A stretch of 64,000 nt of DNA from Platerodrilus igneus (taxonomy: Eukaryota; Arthropoda; Insecta; Coleoptera; Lycidae). Shown here in pieces: positions 1 through 10,631 of this stretch (positions are counted from its first letter, which is position 1; each line of letters begins with the position of its first letter). The translations under genes were made by a program, and so were the position numbers. Under the pieces are notes generated by a model. That model had not been told where the DNA came from, searched no databases, and saw nothing but the letters and a program-made list of their open reading frames with translations. The stretch covers positions 682,001 to 746,000 of the forward strand of contig JARFIW010000968.1 of NCBI GenBank assembly GCA_036346225.1, written 5' to 3'.

Positions 1-300
1 GGTTAAATTAGCTTCTTTAACTTTTGATCACACTATATTACTTCTATGAAAATATTACCACCAGCATCAAGCACGTACTTTTGGGTTTAGCTATGTATAA
101 TATAAGACACTTAGCGAATATTATTAACAGACTTAATACACAGATCATTTTGAAGCAAAATATTATACAATCGCAGTAGTTACAAAAATTACGAATCTGA
201 TTTTTTAATTTAAGAAGATGCTTAAGTCGATCTGTTGTCGCTACCAACAAGCTTGATAACTTATTCAGTGTTTTTTTTTAAATTCTTGGACAATTGTTTT
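1..300. other. AT-rich sequence, no feature seen
   Basis: No coding similarity, RNA gene or repeat is visible here. The gypsy-like coding traces on the minus strand fade out at about position 300. Confidence 0.4.
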
Positions 301-560
301 ATTCGTGAGAATTAGTCACCACTTCCCAACATCATAAAAACGGTGGATGCAGTAGTGCTGTAGAAAATCGTAAAAACCGCTATATTTCCGAACTAACGAT
401 TAGTTAATTTAGTGCTAGCGGCTAGAAAAATCAAAAAGACCGTTTTCCTACAAAAACTACAACAAGCGATGATGGAAGAAAATCGTGTGATACAAGATGA
501 ACACTCCAGGTTTCGTAAGTTCGTTAAGCGCTGAATGTATTATAAATCATCGCGGAGTAG
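300..560 (-). pseudogene. Ty3/gypsy RT N-terminal relic
   Basis: Just downstream (minus strand) of the protease frame, broken translations read ALNELTKPGV, then SSLVVVFVGK. The spacing and order resemble the start of a gypsy reverse transcriptase, where a helix ending in a 'GVI.PS' motif is followed by 'SSP.VLV.KK'. Stops and frameshifts interrupt it and no palm motif (YXDD) remains before the trace disappears. This is inference from weak similarity plus gag-pro-RT order. The rest of pol is missing, so the element is truncated or deleted here. Confidence 0.4.
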
Positions 561-595
561 CTTCAATTGGAGGTTGACGATGGTACAGTGTTTCT

Positions 596-1315
596 TCATG
601 TGCCGAAAGCTCCGATTTCTTTTTTTACTCGAAGCTCTTGGGGTCCGTCCTCCCAAACCTCGCAAATTGTTAAGTGCCCATCGGGGTTGGGTTCCATTAG
701 AAAATCTATTTCCCTTTCACAACCCTGAAACAGTCCTGATAAACAACTCCTCGAAAAATCTATTTTAATTGCATGGTCTTTAAAGAAATCACAGCCCAGA
801 ATGATGTTCCTTATCAGACCCGGCACTACTACACATGGATATGAAACTTCAAATTCCTGAAATTCCAGCTTTAAATAAACCTGCTTTCTCACGATGCAAA
901 TTTTGTTTCCTATCGTGCCTACCAAAGTCATAGAAGCAAATGGGAGACGCGAAATCTTAGGATTAACTTCGATAACTTTTGCTAAAAATTCCTTCGAAAC
1001 GCACGTTACCTGACTACCTGAATTAGCTAACCCTCTAACCGTAAAAGTTTTAATATTTAGTTTTACCATCGGTGCCCATATAACTGGTTTAAGATCAATT
1101 TCTTTCTCCAACAGTAAATTTTGACCGTCAGTATTGAATAACGTCGCCACCGTAGATGTCTGATCATTATTTTCGTTACCCGTGGAACTACGAGAATTTG
1201 CCCCTCTAGCCTCAGAGTCATTCTTTTGTTGCGGCCTGCTATCCGACCGGTTAGCCGTTGCGTTATTAGCGTTAGGTCCATTAGACCTATTGTTTGTGCG
1301 GACGCCACTGGCTTA
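596..1315 (-). pseudogene. Ty3/gypsy-like gag C-terminal linker and retropepsin-like protease
   Basis: The frame is open on the minus strand from a TAA at 1313-1315 to 596. The first part is a low-complexity N/S/R-rich linker. The second is a retropepsin-like fold: GLANSGSQVTCVS at the active-site loop, then IILGCDFF, matching the second conserved 'I-I/L-G' element of retroviral-type aspartic proteases. The expected catalytic D-S/T-G reads N-S-G, so the nucleophilic aspartate is replaced and the enzyme should be dead. Upstream of the in-frame TAA the same frame continues (DEDEKYLREVD...), so the stop is a mutation within a longer gag-pro frame. It lies between the gag remnant and the RT trace, as expected for gypsy. 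Confidence 0.65.
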
Positions 1316-2146
1316 ATTAAAATTCCGGGATCTATCTCGCCAATTTGAATCCGACCCCCCTCTATGATTTCCCTCCGTCATATCTACTTCTCTCAAATAT
1401 TTTTCATCTTCGTCCACTGTTCGTGGAAAGCAATTAATAATTCCCCGTTGTACTTCCGTAGAAAGGTGATTTTTGCCATAGAAATAATCTCTTTTTCCGT
1501 CATCTGATGAGTAAGGAATCCTACCTCTCTAACAAGCTTCAGAAAATAATCTGCTCTCGAACCCCGTTCGTAAGATTCAAATCTAATTATGTTAAACAAC
1601 TTCCTTTCCTCCTCTACCAGCCAGTAACAATCTAAAAACAGAATCTTGAATTCCTGAAAATTTTCTACAGTTTCATTTTTTAACGAACCCGTCTTGGGCT
1701 GAACTGCGTAAGCCGCTGACTGCTAATGCAATTTTGCAGTGTTCTTTAAAAATACTTTCAAGCTTCTTTATATAAACAATTGGGTGCATTGGTGTAAAAT
1801 TTATGTTCGAACTCCCCAGATACCGCCATAAAGTTATATATTTAATATCCCTTTTATTACGAACCTCCCCGTATAATACGCCACTGGCATCCTTAGAATC
1901 TACTTCTTCCCTGTGAACTACATGTTTACTATCCTTAGCAATTTTATTCTGCTCAGATATCATATTTACATCGTGGCTTAATTTATTCATTTGCTCGGAA
2001 ACTTTAACGTTAATCTGATCTAAAGATTCCCTCATACTGGCGTTATTCATGTTCATCTTATTTATAGCACTAATTAATTGTTTTAAAACATCGCCCATTC
2101 CTTCCTCGCCCATTTCTGTACTTTTCCTGATCTTTTTATTCGGCAT
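1316..2146 (-). pseudogene. Ty3/gypsy-like gag remnant
   Basis: The frame starts with an ATG at 2144-2146 (MPNKKIRKSTEMGEEGMG), about 135 bp after the primer binding site, which is the expected place for gag. The N-terminal 90 residues are rich in M, N, K, Q and E with a heptad-like pattern (probable coiled coil). A second open piece at 1393-1599 (NIIRFESYERGSRADYF, ending AFHEQWTKMKNI) looks like the end of a capsid-like domain. At least two frameshifts separate the pieces. No zinc knuckle is visible. Gag assignment rests on position and composition, not on a diagnostic motif. Confidence 0.5.
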
Positions 2147-2281
2147 CGTCGATTAACTAAACTATTTAATTCTAACCCAGCATATCTACACAATTTCGCG
2201 TTAGAAAAATTTGTGTTGTACTCTGCCACGGACTAAAATTAACCATAAAAACTATATAATAAAAGTAAAACTAATGAACTA

Positions 2282-2299
2282 GTCTCGCGTTGGGCGCCA
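2282..2299 (-). other. Primer binding site, tRNA-Lys type
   Basis: On the minus strand this reads TGGCGCCCAACGCGAGAC. It begins with the TGGCGCC that complements the 3' end of lysine tRNAs, and the first 12 bases match the tRNA-Lys(1,2)-type primer site of retroelements. It lies 2 bp inside the inferred LTR end (TG on the plus strand at 2302) and upstream of gag. Confidence 0.65.
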
Positions 2300-2301
2300 A
2301 A

Positions 2302-3100
2302 TGAAACAGGCCGGGGGCTTTTCCCCACCTTCGAGCTATAAGACTTCTTTCTTTATGCCGGATTATTGAGAAACACTATTCAATCTAAGTAATCCCAGGA
2401 CGTCAAATATTTAGTTCAATAATATTAAATAATATTCTATTTGTCGGGTTCTCCAACAACACTAATAATTGATACAAAACACGAATTTCAGTCAAAGACA
2501 ACTGCCAAATTTAATAAACTCTTTGTTGATAACACAAGAAATAACCTTATATTAAATAATAATCTAATACTAGCCGCCTATTACAATAAACCATGAACCC
2601 TAAATAATATTCTATTTATCGGGTTCTCCAACAACACTAATAATTGATACAAAACACGAATTCCAGTCAAAGACAACTGCCAAATTTAATAATTGTTGAT
2701 AACACAAGAAATAACCTTATATCAAATAATAATCTAATACTAGCCGCCTATTACAATAAACCATGAACCCTAAATAATGTTATGATAATAACTCTTTTAA
2801 ATCAAGCGCAATAAAAATCATAAGTTTACTCCACTCACCTCTTTGACGTGATGAACGTTCGCAATTCTCACGATGAGCCGGCTTAGTTCAGCCCCACGCG
2901 TCGAAGTTAACAGCGCCGCATCGACCTTCAACCTAATTATGGAGTGCAAACAACATCCCGTTATAATTCAGCTGACTACCGTGGTAAACTGACGTTTGTG
3001 TAAAATAATGTTTCTCACTTTGATGCGTGTTTCGCGATAAACGATTGGTAAATAATGAAAACCAACTCCAAGTATTCGTTTTAGTTATACTATACTGATA
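2302..3100 (-). mobile_element. Putative LTR of the gypsy-like element (right edge unknown)
   Basis: The minus-strand LTR would end in ...TGTTTCA at 2302, just before the primer binding site. No second LTR is present, so the other edge cannot be fixed; 3100 is a guess. The region contains the tandem duplication at 2426-2778. Only the 5' half of the element survives in the window. Confidence 0.45.
2426..2778. repeat. Tandem duplication, two units of about 175 and 170 bp
   Basis: The first unit is 2426-2600 and the second 2601-2770; a third start (TAAATAAT) follows at 2771. The units differ by a 5-bp deletion and a few substitutions, so the duplication is fairly young. It lies inside the inferred LTR, where such duplications may alter enhancer content. 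Confidence 0.9.
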
Positions 3101-3379
3101 ACACACGTGTAATCCTTATTCAATCATAAAGCACGCATGATTGGTACTATCATTGCAAATCTACCTCGACAAATCTTAACTAAAATCATCCGACGTCTTT
3201 ACCGGTTGAACGTTTAACCTCTACTTCTCATTCGTTTGCGTCTGTCGACCCGCGCAACCCCCTCAACCACCGGCCACGTCCACATGATGCGAACGTCCTC
3301 ACCTATGTTAAACGCTACTACCCGACACTTAAACTTATCATATAACAGGAATAAAATACCTTATATTAATAACTACGAT

Positions 3380-3690
3380 TTATTACAGGGCGGCCTGTCA
3401 CAAGCTGAGCAAATTTCTTCTCGTAACGACGCCTGTAAAGACGTCCATTATCTAGAAGTGATTATTGATTATAAGCTCGCTTGGAGGACCCACATCAAGC
3501 ATGCAGCAAACAAGTCAAAAAGTGCTACGTCACTGCTATGCCCATGACAAATCGACTTAAGGTCTACAAAGGTGTGTCAGTCCGATCTTTGCTTACCCAA
3601 CAACGATATGATGCAACGCATCAGAAACGCATTTCCAAAAACGTTAAAATGAGTCGGAATAAAACACTAAGAACACATTTTATAGCTCCA
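3380..3690 (+). pseudogene. Jockey-like LINE reverse transcriptase fragment
   Basis: The translation reads YLEVIIDYKLAWRTHIKHAA then NKSKSATSLL, closely matching the post-palm region of Jockey-clade non-LTR reverse transcriptases ('YLGV.LD.KL.W..HI......A....'). After a frameshift near 3535-3545 the homology continues as NRLKVYKGVSVRSLLT and then, near 3640, RNKTLR, which resembles the 'vQNk.LR' element at the end of these RTs. No endonuclease or palm (FADD) region is present, so this is a short, inactive 3' piece. The family is recognised from motif patterns only. Confidence 0.65.
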
Positions 3691-3787
3691 TAGTTCGCTA
3701 AAAACGGTCTAATTCGGAACCAACGCTGCTATCAGTCAGAGAATGACCCCTATGGAACACAAGAAAGTTTTCTGCGTAGCTAGGGGA

Positions 3788-4074
3788 GGCGGCTCCGTGG
3801 TGTAGTGGTATGTGGGTGACTACTACACCCAAGGTCCCGGGTTCAAATCCCGACACGGTCCGCTTGAAAAATGTTAGGCGAGCATCGTTCGGATGAGAGG
3901 TAAAACGGAGGTCCCGTGTGTGAGTATTGTCATGCACGTTAAAGATCCCTGCCTTGCTTGGAACAGCAGGGGTTTGGCAAGATTCAAAATTTTCCAGGTA
4001 AAAAAAAACTCGCTTCTTGGCCAATATAGTACCTTCGGGTGGAGCATTGGAAAATCATATGTAAGGGTCGCTAG
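3788..4074 (+). mobile_element. tRNA-derived SINE, copy A
   Basis: The head is tRNA-like: an A-box-like GTGGTGTAGTGGT and a perfect B box GGTTCAAATCC followed by CCGACACGG. After the head comes a non-tRNA body containing ATGCACGTTAAAGATCCCTG and a 3' part with CCAGGT, CTTGGCCAA and GTACCTTCGGGT. The body pattern recalls the conserved central domains of old metazoan SINE superfamilies; that resemblance is from memory and unverified. It abuts copy B directly. Confidence 0.8.
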
Positions 4075-4359
4075 AGGATTGACTACTACGCTTAAGGTCC
4101 CGGGTTCGAATACCGACACGGTTCGCTTGAAAAATGTTAGGTGAGCATTTTTCACAAAAATTCACCTCGTTCGGATGAAAGGTTAAATGGAGGTCCCGTG
4201 TGTGAGTGTTATCATGCACGTTAAAGATACCTACCTTGCTTGGAACAGCAAGGGTTCGGCAAAGTTCCAAATTTTCCAGGTAACAAAAAAAACTCGCTTC
4301 CTGGCCAATGTAGTACCTTCGGGTAGAGCATTGGAGAATCACATGTAAGGTAGCTAGGG
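4075..4359 (+). mobile_element. tRNA-derived SINE, copy B (5'-truncated, tandem to A)
   Basis: The same family and orientation as copy A, starting within the tRNA head (TTGACTACTACGCTTAAGG) so the A box is lost but the B box (GGTTCGAATACC) remains. It carries a short segment (CATTTTTCACAAAAATTCACC) that is missing from copy A but present in the copies at 45.6 and 55.4 kb. The two copies are joined without unique sequence, giving a dimer. Confidence 0.8.
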
Positions 4360-5390
4360 AATTACTAAAATGCATGAATGTTTTATGAAAATATAGTATG
4401 GCTTCGGCATAAGCACCTGAACGCGATCCCTTAGCAGCAACTTTTTTTTTAGTAAAATCAGACACCCTAGACAGTGAGTAAAACCATATTTTTCCAACAC
4501 AACGGCTATGAAAGACCTAGTTCCAAGTACCCGAGTTACAGGAGCCCACTTTTATTTGAAATTATTTTCAACAAAATGAATATTTTATAGGCTTTTTTAA
4601 ATTTCTTTATCCCATACAAATTAAACATAGTACATTAGACAAAGGTTCAATTTACGATTGTCGTTTTATTTAAATAGGCACCCTTCAGAAACACAGACGT
4701 CAGAGTATTATCTAATATATACATTTTTAATAACGAAATAGTATAAAAATCGTAATTCCTTGTTATATGTACATAATATTAAAGACTACAAGATAGTAAC
4801 GTCACATACACGTACGTTGGCCTTGTTTTGTAGTATTGTCGGTACTTACAACACACAGAGCTGAAATTTATCATCTGCTTCTAAACTTGCACATACGGAA
4901 ATTTATCACAAGTATATATTTACACTACATCAGTACAACAATTCTGAATTTTAGAATGATTAATAAGTTATTACACTCGTGGAAAATCTTCTTCCGCTAA
5001 TATTAATAAACATACCATAACATACATTCAATGGCAATGATACACCTGCAGGCATGTAAACAAATAGGATTGAACTATAATTAGCTGTCACTATTATTTG
5101 AAATTATTTATACTGCGACAAAACTACAAAAGTTAACTTTGTATCCCTTTCAGTAACTGCTCGGTGCCATGGATTCACTTAAATTAGGGAAAAATAAGCG
5201 ACGACCCTGGTGAACACCGAACTCAGAGTTATTATAAAAATTGCACTTAGCGCAAATCTGAGATCGCAAGAGGAGGACGTTTTATAAATGATAATATATA
5301 ATTCTATAGAGTTTACTAGGTGTTTTGGTTAATTTTTAAGTCTCTACAACAAACAGAAAATGCAAAAGTTATATTATACACAGAAATAAG
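4360..5390. other. AT-rich sequence, no feature seen
   Basis: No open frame, RNA gene or repeat could be supported in this kilobase. Confidence 0.4.
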
Positions 5391-6225
5391 TTTTGAGATT
5401 TCTGTGGACTAGTACACAACTTCATGGCATAAGCAATAAAATCTCTAATATCAAATAGAAACACTTTATACGGAAATATGTGTAGTTTTCTAGCATTAAT
5501 TACGCATACATCTGTATATAAGAAAACATTTATTAATTTTAGCTAGTTTTGGAACCGTATAAGAAACTACATGAACAACTTTATAGAAGTTGCGTAATAT
5601 ACAGTTTATAATAGAACTATTTCATTATTAAAGTAAATACCGAAATAAATAGTAAAATACTTAGTACATTCTTTTACAACCAGCCATTAAAAACTGGAGC
5701 TTCACTATAAACATACCAAATTACAAAAACACAAACGTATTTTCCATGACTAACAAGCAAAGAGTCGAACATATCCTCAGCCATTGCAAATGCGCCGAAA
5801 TTATGGTAATTATTTAAATATGCACGGGCATAAAACGTCATAAGATTAAATGTATACAGATAAAAACCAATGGCGCAGATGTAGTAATAGACAGTGTGCA
5901 AATGCCAATGCACATACTCTCATGCACCGATCTGTTGACCTCCACTTCAAAACAGTTTGTCGCACGAACCCTATAAATCAATACATCACGTAGACCCCGT
6001 AGAAGTTTTAACTTATATATACCGTTACATCACAATCGATGGGGTGATTTAAACGCAGTCTGTCAGTCATGTTTTTAATGCGGTTATTATTTAACAATCA
6101 GCACCAGCTTCGAGCGATGACAATTTTTAAACAATTTAAGGTACGAAAATTTCATAAAATAGAGTTTGCTAGTGAAAAAACCCTCGAACGCATGAGCACG
6201 AAATTAAAAAGTTACTGGTACATAG
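5390..6225. repeat. Repeated segment, copy 1 (empty SINE site)
   Basis: This stretch aligns by eye, with many substitutions and small gaps, to 54640-55800. Shared landmarks include GCTAGTTTTGGAACC, TTAGTACATTCTTTTACAAC, GCATAAAACGTCATA and CATCACGTA. The 55-kb copy has a SINE where this copy reads straight through near 6095-6118. A plus-strand frame at 6069-6275 has conservative matches in the other copy (IRQFYQFEFTSEKLL against VRKFHKIEFASEKTL), hinting at former coding content, but the other copy is broken by stops. The minus-strand frame at 5674-5913 is not conserved as protein. Function unknown. Confidence 0.65.
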
Positions 6226-6289
6226 TGCAAGCAATTCAATCGTCTACGTTCTTACTAACATCCGTTAGAATCTAAGGATTACTCATTAA

Positions 6290-8070
6290 CTTGTCATTGT
6301 TGTCTTACACGAGGTCGCTCGAGGCTTGGAAGAAAATATACTGTAGGTTATTGAAGTTCTTCCATTTGCTGCAAATTTCAAACTTATATTTAATATTTAA
6401 ATGCATATAATCTATTTTCTATTTAAGCGAACTTTTACTTTGGTGCACACTTGAATGAAAGCGATTTAAAACTATGTAAAACGCAACAATTGAAATTACA
6501 AAAACGAACAAATACATTTTTAGCTTAAATGGATATTTATAACTAATAATTTCTTCTTTCACACGTGAATTTGGCCAAATAAGAAGCTAATCAGTTTGTT
6601 GTATTACGATGATATACATGTTTTAATGTAGGTCAAGAGAGCAGCTTGTAGCTTTTATTTGTATATTTTAAGTTAGCAGTTGCGAGAGAAAGATAAGTAT
6701 ATACAACGCTCTATCAACCTGAGCTGCAAGAACCTATAATTATTTTAGTATCATCTCGTAGCCGACTCAACATCTAGCGAAATAAGATTAGTACCAGATA
6801 ATTCGCCGCCCAGCATTAGGGGACTTGGGGTTCAGAGGTTTTTCCAGGTAACTGCAAGTGTTAGAATTGTATACCCCTAAAAGACCTCTCGTTATTTCCA
6901 CAGAATACACCCCTTGCCACTGTAAGCTACATGATGCAATTTTTGTGCTACGTTTCCGTTGTAGAGTAAATTCAAAAAGTCATTAGCTTCGATTTCACAC
7001 ATAACGTATGCTTCAAACGAATTTCACGCTCAGTACTTTGTTGCGAAAGAAATGGGCCCTTTTGTGTCTAGGAATTGATGCCATTAGCAAGTTTTTTAAG
7101 TTATTAAGAGTCGACTAAAAATCTTACAACATACAAACTGAAATAGCTTCTTTTTAGTTTTTTTCATCTAAGTTAATACACCTAAACCGTGCTCTTATAC
7201 TGATAATAATTTACATCCCTACCTTCAAGAGCAAAAAAATTGCAAGCTCTACGAATTTCATTGCCTTAGAATCTTGAGCAACAAATTCCAACTCTTCTCA
7301 CGACAAATATTTTAACTTTTAATGTATTCAGATTGATAAATCGCGTTTGCTAAATATTTTATGAGTACAAAAAACAAGAAACAGGGGTGCAAACAAAAAC
7401 AAATAAATTATAGGCACTTTTTCTTAATATACACCAGTTTTTAGTCTACTATTCTTAGAACATTTGTGACTTTGAGCAACACCCCCAAGCACTACTTCTT
7501 GAAAAATTAGGTAAATTGCGGCAAATTTTTATGCAAAATCTATACTTGCAACTTTTGACGTCAAAAAAACCTACATGATGAAATGTTGATATTTTATAAA
7601 TTTTTATCTGTTCTTTAGTTTATACGATTATATTTGTAGGCGCATTTTGAATGTTAACTATCAAATTTTTAAAAGTGTAGTGTTTCAGCAAAGTTTTGGG
7701 CGCGGTTGTATATCGTTTTTAATTTCTTATCTTATTATTCGTTTCCACTTTTAGGATTCATACAAGTGAACGCACTTGAAATATAAAATTAAGAAATTAA
7801 TATTCTAATACGGGATGAGTAGTATGTTCAGCATTAAAATAACTTAAAATGTATCAAATTTCGAGTTACTTGTTGAAACCTTCATCGATTTGTTATGATT
7901 TTGTCATCACTTTCTAAAGTTTGCTGCAAAAACTACTTACTCATTGTCTTCGAAAGAGTGTTGACTAAGGATCATAAAAACCAATGCTACGGTTATTACG
8001 TGTTAAATTGACGCTAGTTGTCTGAATAAAATTAACTTTATAAGGAAACGTAACAGTAAGGTTACGCATC
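6290..8070. other. AT-rich sequence, little to report
   Basis: No gene is recognised. A possible short inverted match exists between TATACCCCTAAAAGACC near 6870 and TTTTTAGGGGTATGC near 8122, too weak to call an element. Confidence 0.35.
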
Positions 8071-8077
8071 GGCTAGC

Positions 8078-8240
8078 TTTCAGTGGTGAGGACTGGGTTC
8101 TACAAAAGCTAATGCAAATCTTTTTAGGGGTATGCAATCTTTAACGCTTTGATTTACAACTACCTAGAAGTGTCTCCAAACTTTCTGTCTAATACTGCTT
8201 GTTGAGCGCCAACCCACCTAAATTTCGGTCTCATAAAACG
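8078..8240 (+). repeat. Dispersed repeat, copy 1 of 3
   Basis: Shares an ordered set of landmarks with 38858-39010 and 41438-41610: AGTGGTGAGG...GGGTTC, a central AT-rich part with a CTACCTAGAAG-like element, and a distal GAGCGCCAACCCACCT (GGGCGCCAACCCGTCTTA and GGGCGCCAATCCGTCTTG in the others). Old, low-identity copies; type unknown. Confidence 0.45.
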
Positions 8241-9145
8241 ATGGGTGGTCTACGATACGACGAAATGTTCATTTCTTTCAGCCACATAGGTTGATGGAAC
8301 CTTGTGTACACTTTCTTTTTACCCACTAATTTAAACTGGGCAGAAACAATAATAAAACTGCAAGACGTTTACCTAATCTATATTAAAACGTAAATATCAC
8401 AGTATTTAACAAACACAACTAACATAAATAAACTAAACTTTATTCTTAATTGACCAAGTATACATATATCTGAAAGAAAAGAAACATGTTAAATTTATTC
8501 AATTGTAGTTATCCAACCAATGTGACTGGTATATATATAAATTTGTGTGAATACAATAGAAGTGCATGTTTATATTATAACTTACTTATACATTACGCTT
8601 GCAACCAAACGTATACTAACGTAAAAATTTGCGTTATCAATAAATTTTATATAAATAATAAAACACACCAGTAAAATATGTAGCAGGTGGAAAATAAAAA
8701 TTCTAACAATTGCACCTCGTTGGTTAAGTACAAGGTCCAAGCGATCTTTACGTGCAGAACAAACTTGGGTACAGTACATTTAATCAACTATCGTTGAGGG
8801 AAAGTATTCACACCAGAAACACTTTCACAATACAACGGCGCTTTACTCAAATTCACAAATACTTTCACGTTTGGGACTTAATTTACTGTAAACCCGAATT
8901 CAAGGCTACCGCTACAAACTAATTAACTTGTTCATTCACCCGACAATGATGCTTGTTTCTCGACTAACTTAATATCAAAGTTTGCATTGAAAAATTTAAT
9001 TGAATCTTAATCATTCCTTTCATTATGCTATGTCGGTATTTATAAGTTATATTATTTTAGCGAATGACCCCCACTTTTTATATTCAAACGGTTTGTCCGA
9101 TTTAAACTGTTTTTCGGTCGAGGTCGAATTTTTCTCGGTGCATGA

Positions 9146-9147
<2 letters not shown>

Positions 9148-9177
<30 letters not shown>
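9148..9177. repeat. (TA)n microsatellite
   Basis: Pure TA array just outside the left arm of the inverted repeat at 9212-9701. Confidence 0.95.
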
Positions 9178-9180
<3 letters not shown>

Positions 9181-9211
9181 TTTTATAAATAATAATGACC
9201 TTCTATTTCAC

Positions 9212-9695
9212 AATATTTGTTTAATGTTGCAGGTTATAAGTCAGCTGGTGTATTGAAGAAAACTCTTTGTTATAGCCTAAATTTTCGCTTTTATTTAAAG
9301 CTTGATCACAGGCATAACTAAAACATAGATAAATTCTACATAAGCTGGTGTTAAAATTAGTTACTTACATTGAGGTTACAAAATATTAGCTTTCATTATA
9401 ATTATGTTTTACAAAGATAATATCTGTCAAGTCAACATTTTACCTCAATTTTATATATACTATATCTGTTTATCTTTAATTTTATAAAGATATTATCTTT
9501 GTAAAACATAATTATAATGAAAGCTAATATTTTGTAACCTCAATGTAAGTAACTAATTTTAACACCAGCTTATGTAGAATTTATCTATGTTTTAGTTATG
9601 CCTGTGATCAAGCTTTAAATAAAAGCGAAAATTTAGGCTATAAAAAAGAGTTTTCTTCAATACACCAGCTGACCTATAACCTGCAACATTAAACA

Positions 9696-9701
<6 letters not shown>
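9212..9701. repeat. Long inverted repeat (foldback/hairpin element)
   Basis: The left arm 9212-9425 and right arm 9488-9701 are reverse complements over 214 bp each with only about two mismatches seen. The loop is 62 bp (9426-9487). The ends read AATATTTGTTTAATGTTGCA inward from each side. A (TA)n array lies at or close to both ends. No coding frame is inside. It could be a MITE/foldback transposon or the template of a long hairpin RNA. The high arm identity implies recent origin or gene conversion. Confidence 0.9.

Positions 9702-9776
<75 letters not shown>
9699..9776. repeat. (TA)n microsatellite
   Basis: TA array with a single TG interruption, directly joined to the right arm of the inverted repeat. 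Confidence 0.95.
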
Positions 9777-9779
9777 ATC

Positions 9780-10630
9780 ATCATAGTTTCTATTTAATAT
9801 CAACATCTGCATCGCTGGGCGGGTCAGTACGTCTTAAATTTTATAGCGCTCTATCATTTGTCTTTTTGAGTAATTTGCAATGATTTTGTTTTTCTACGTG
9901 AGAATGTTTTAAAATATACTTTCCTAACCTTGTTAAATTTACGGAAATATGTCGATCTTTTAATCTAATTTAATGTGTCTACTGTAAATTCCCGGTTTTA
10001 ATTGCAAATTGTAAACGAATGTACCAGGTATAGACCGTATTGTAATGCATGATCAATTATACACTGACATGTAGATTTTTAATGGAATGACCTTAAAATA
10101 TTTTGTTTTGAGAAAATGTGTATGTAGAATATTTACTATACTACTACCAGCATTGAAAAAGAATGATAATTTGTTTTGTAAATAACATAATTTGTGCTTT
10201 TAAACAGCATTTTGGGTTTTGCTTCATGATGAAAATATTGCGGTACCATTAATGTAAAATGTTATTAGAAAATGACGCACCGGTATAGGTTAATATACCC
10301 TGTAGATACTCTTGAATTTCACTTTCTATAGTTCTTTATGCATGAAAGCTTTGGTGCTATATCTCACGTTCCATCAACGAAGTACAACCCAACCCCGGTT
10401 TGCTAAAAAAGTATATAGCCTGCAGCGGTTGTGTAAAATTGATTACATATATACATATTGCCGTGATAGGGAGTAAAAGATGTCATTGAACCCCAAATTC
10501 TAAAAATAAATCTCACCAAAATATAATAAAATCCGAAAAAAATGGAATTTTTCCTAAATTCATGGTAACGCCCTGTGTAATACAAGCGTACCTTAATTCA
10601 TTAAAGTACCATGCAAAAAAGCAAATTGCG
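9780..10630. other. AT-rich sequence with two ACCCTGT/GCCCTGT motifs
   Basis: No gene seen. The motifs TATACCCTGTAGATAC (near 10296) and ACGCCCTGTGTAATAC (near 10568) resemble the terminal CAGGGT sequences of arthropod DNA transposons, but both point the same way, so no element could be delimited. Confidence 0.35.
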
Positions 10631-10631
10631 C

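Noticed and set aside
3698..4465. Several overlapping frames of 80-136 codons on both strands
   Set aside because: They fall in the SINE dimer; similarity between them reflects the repeat, not protein homology.
5674..5913. 79-codon minus-strand frame that could be a membrane protein
   Set aside because: The paralogous segment at 55 kb does not keep the frame, so there is no sign of protein constraint.
6866..8140. Possible terminal inverted repeats (ACCCCTAAAAG / TTTTTAGGGGT)
   Set aside because: Match of under 20 bp in AT-rich DNA with nothing element-like between.
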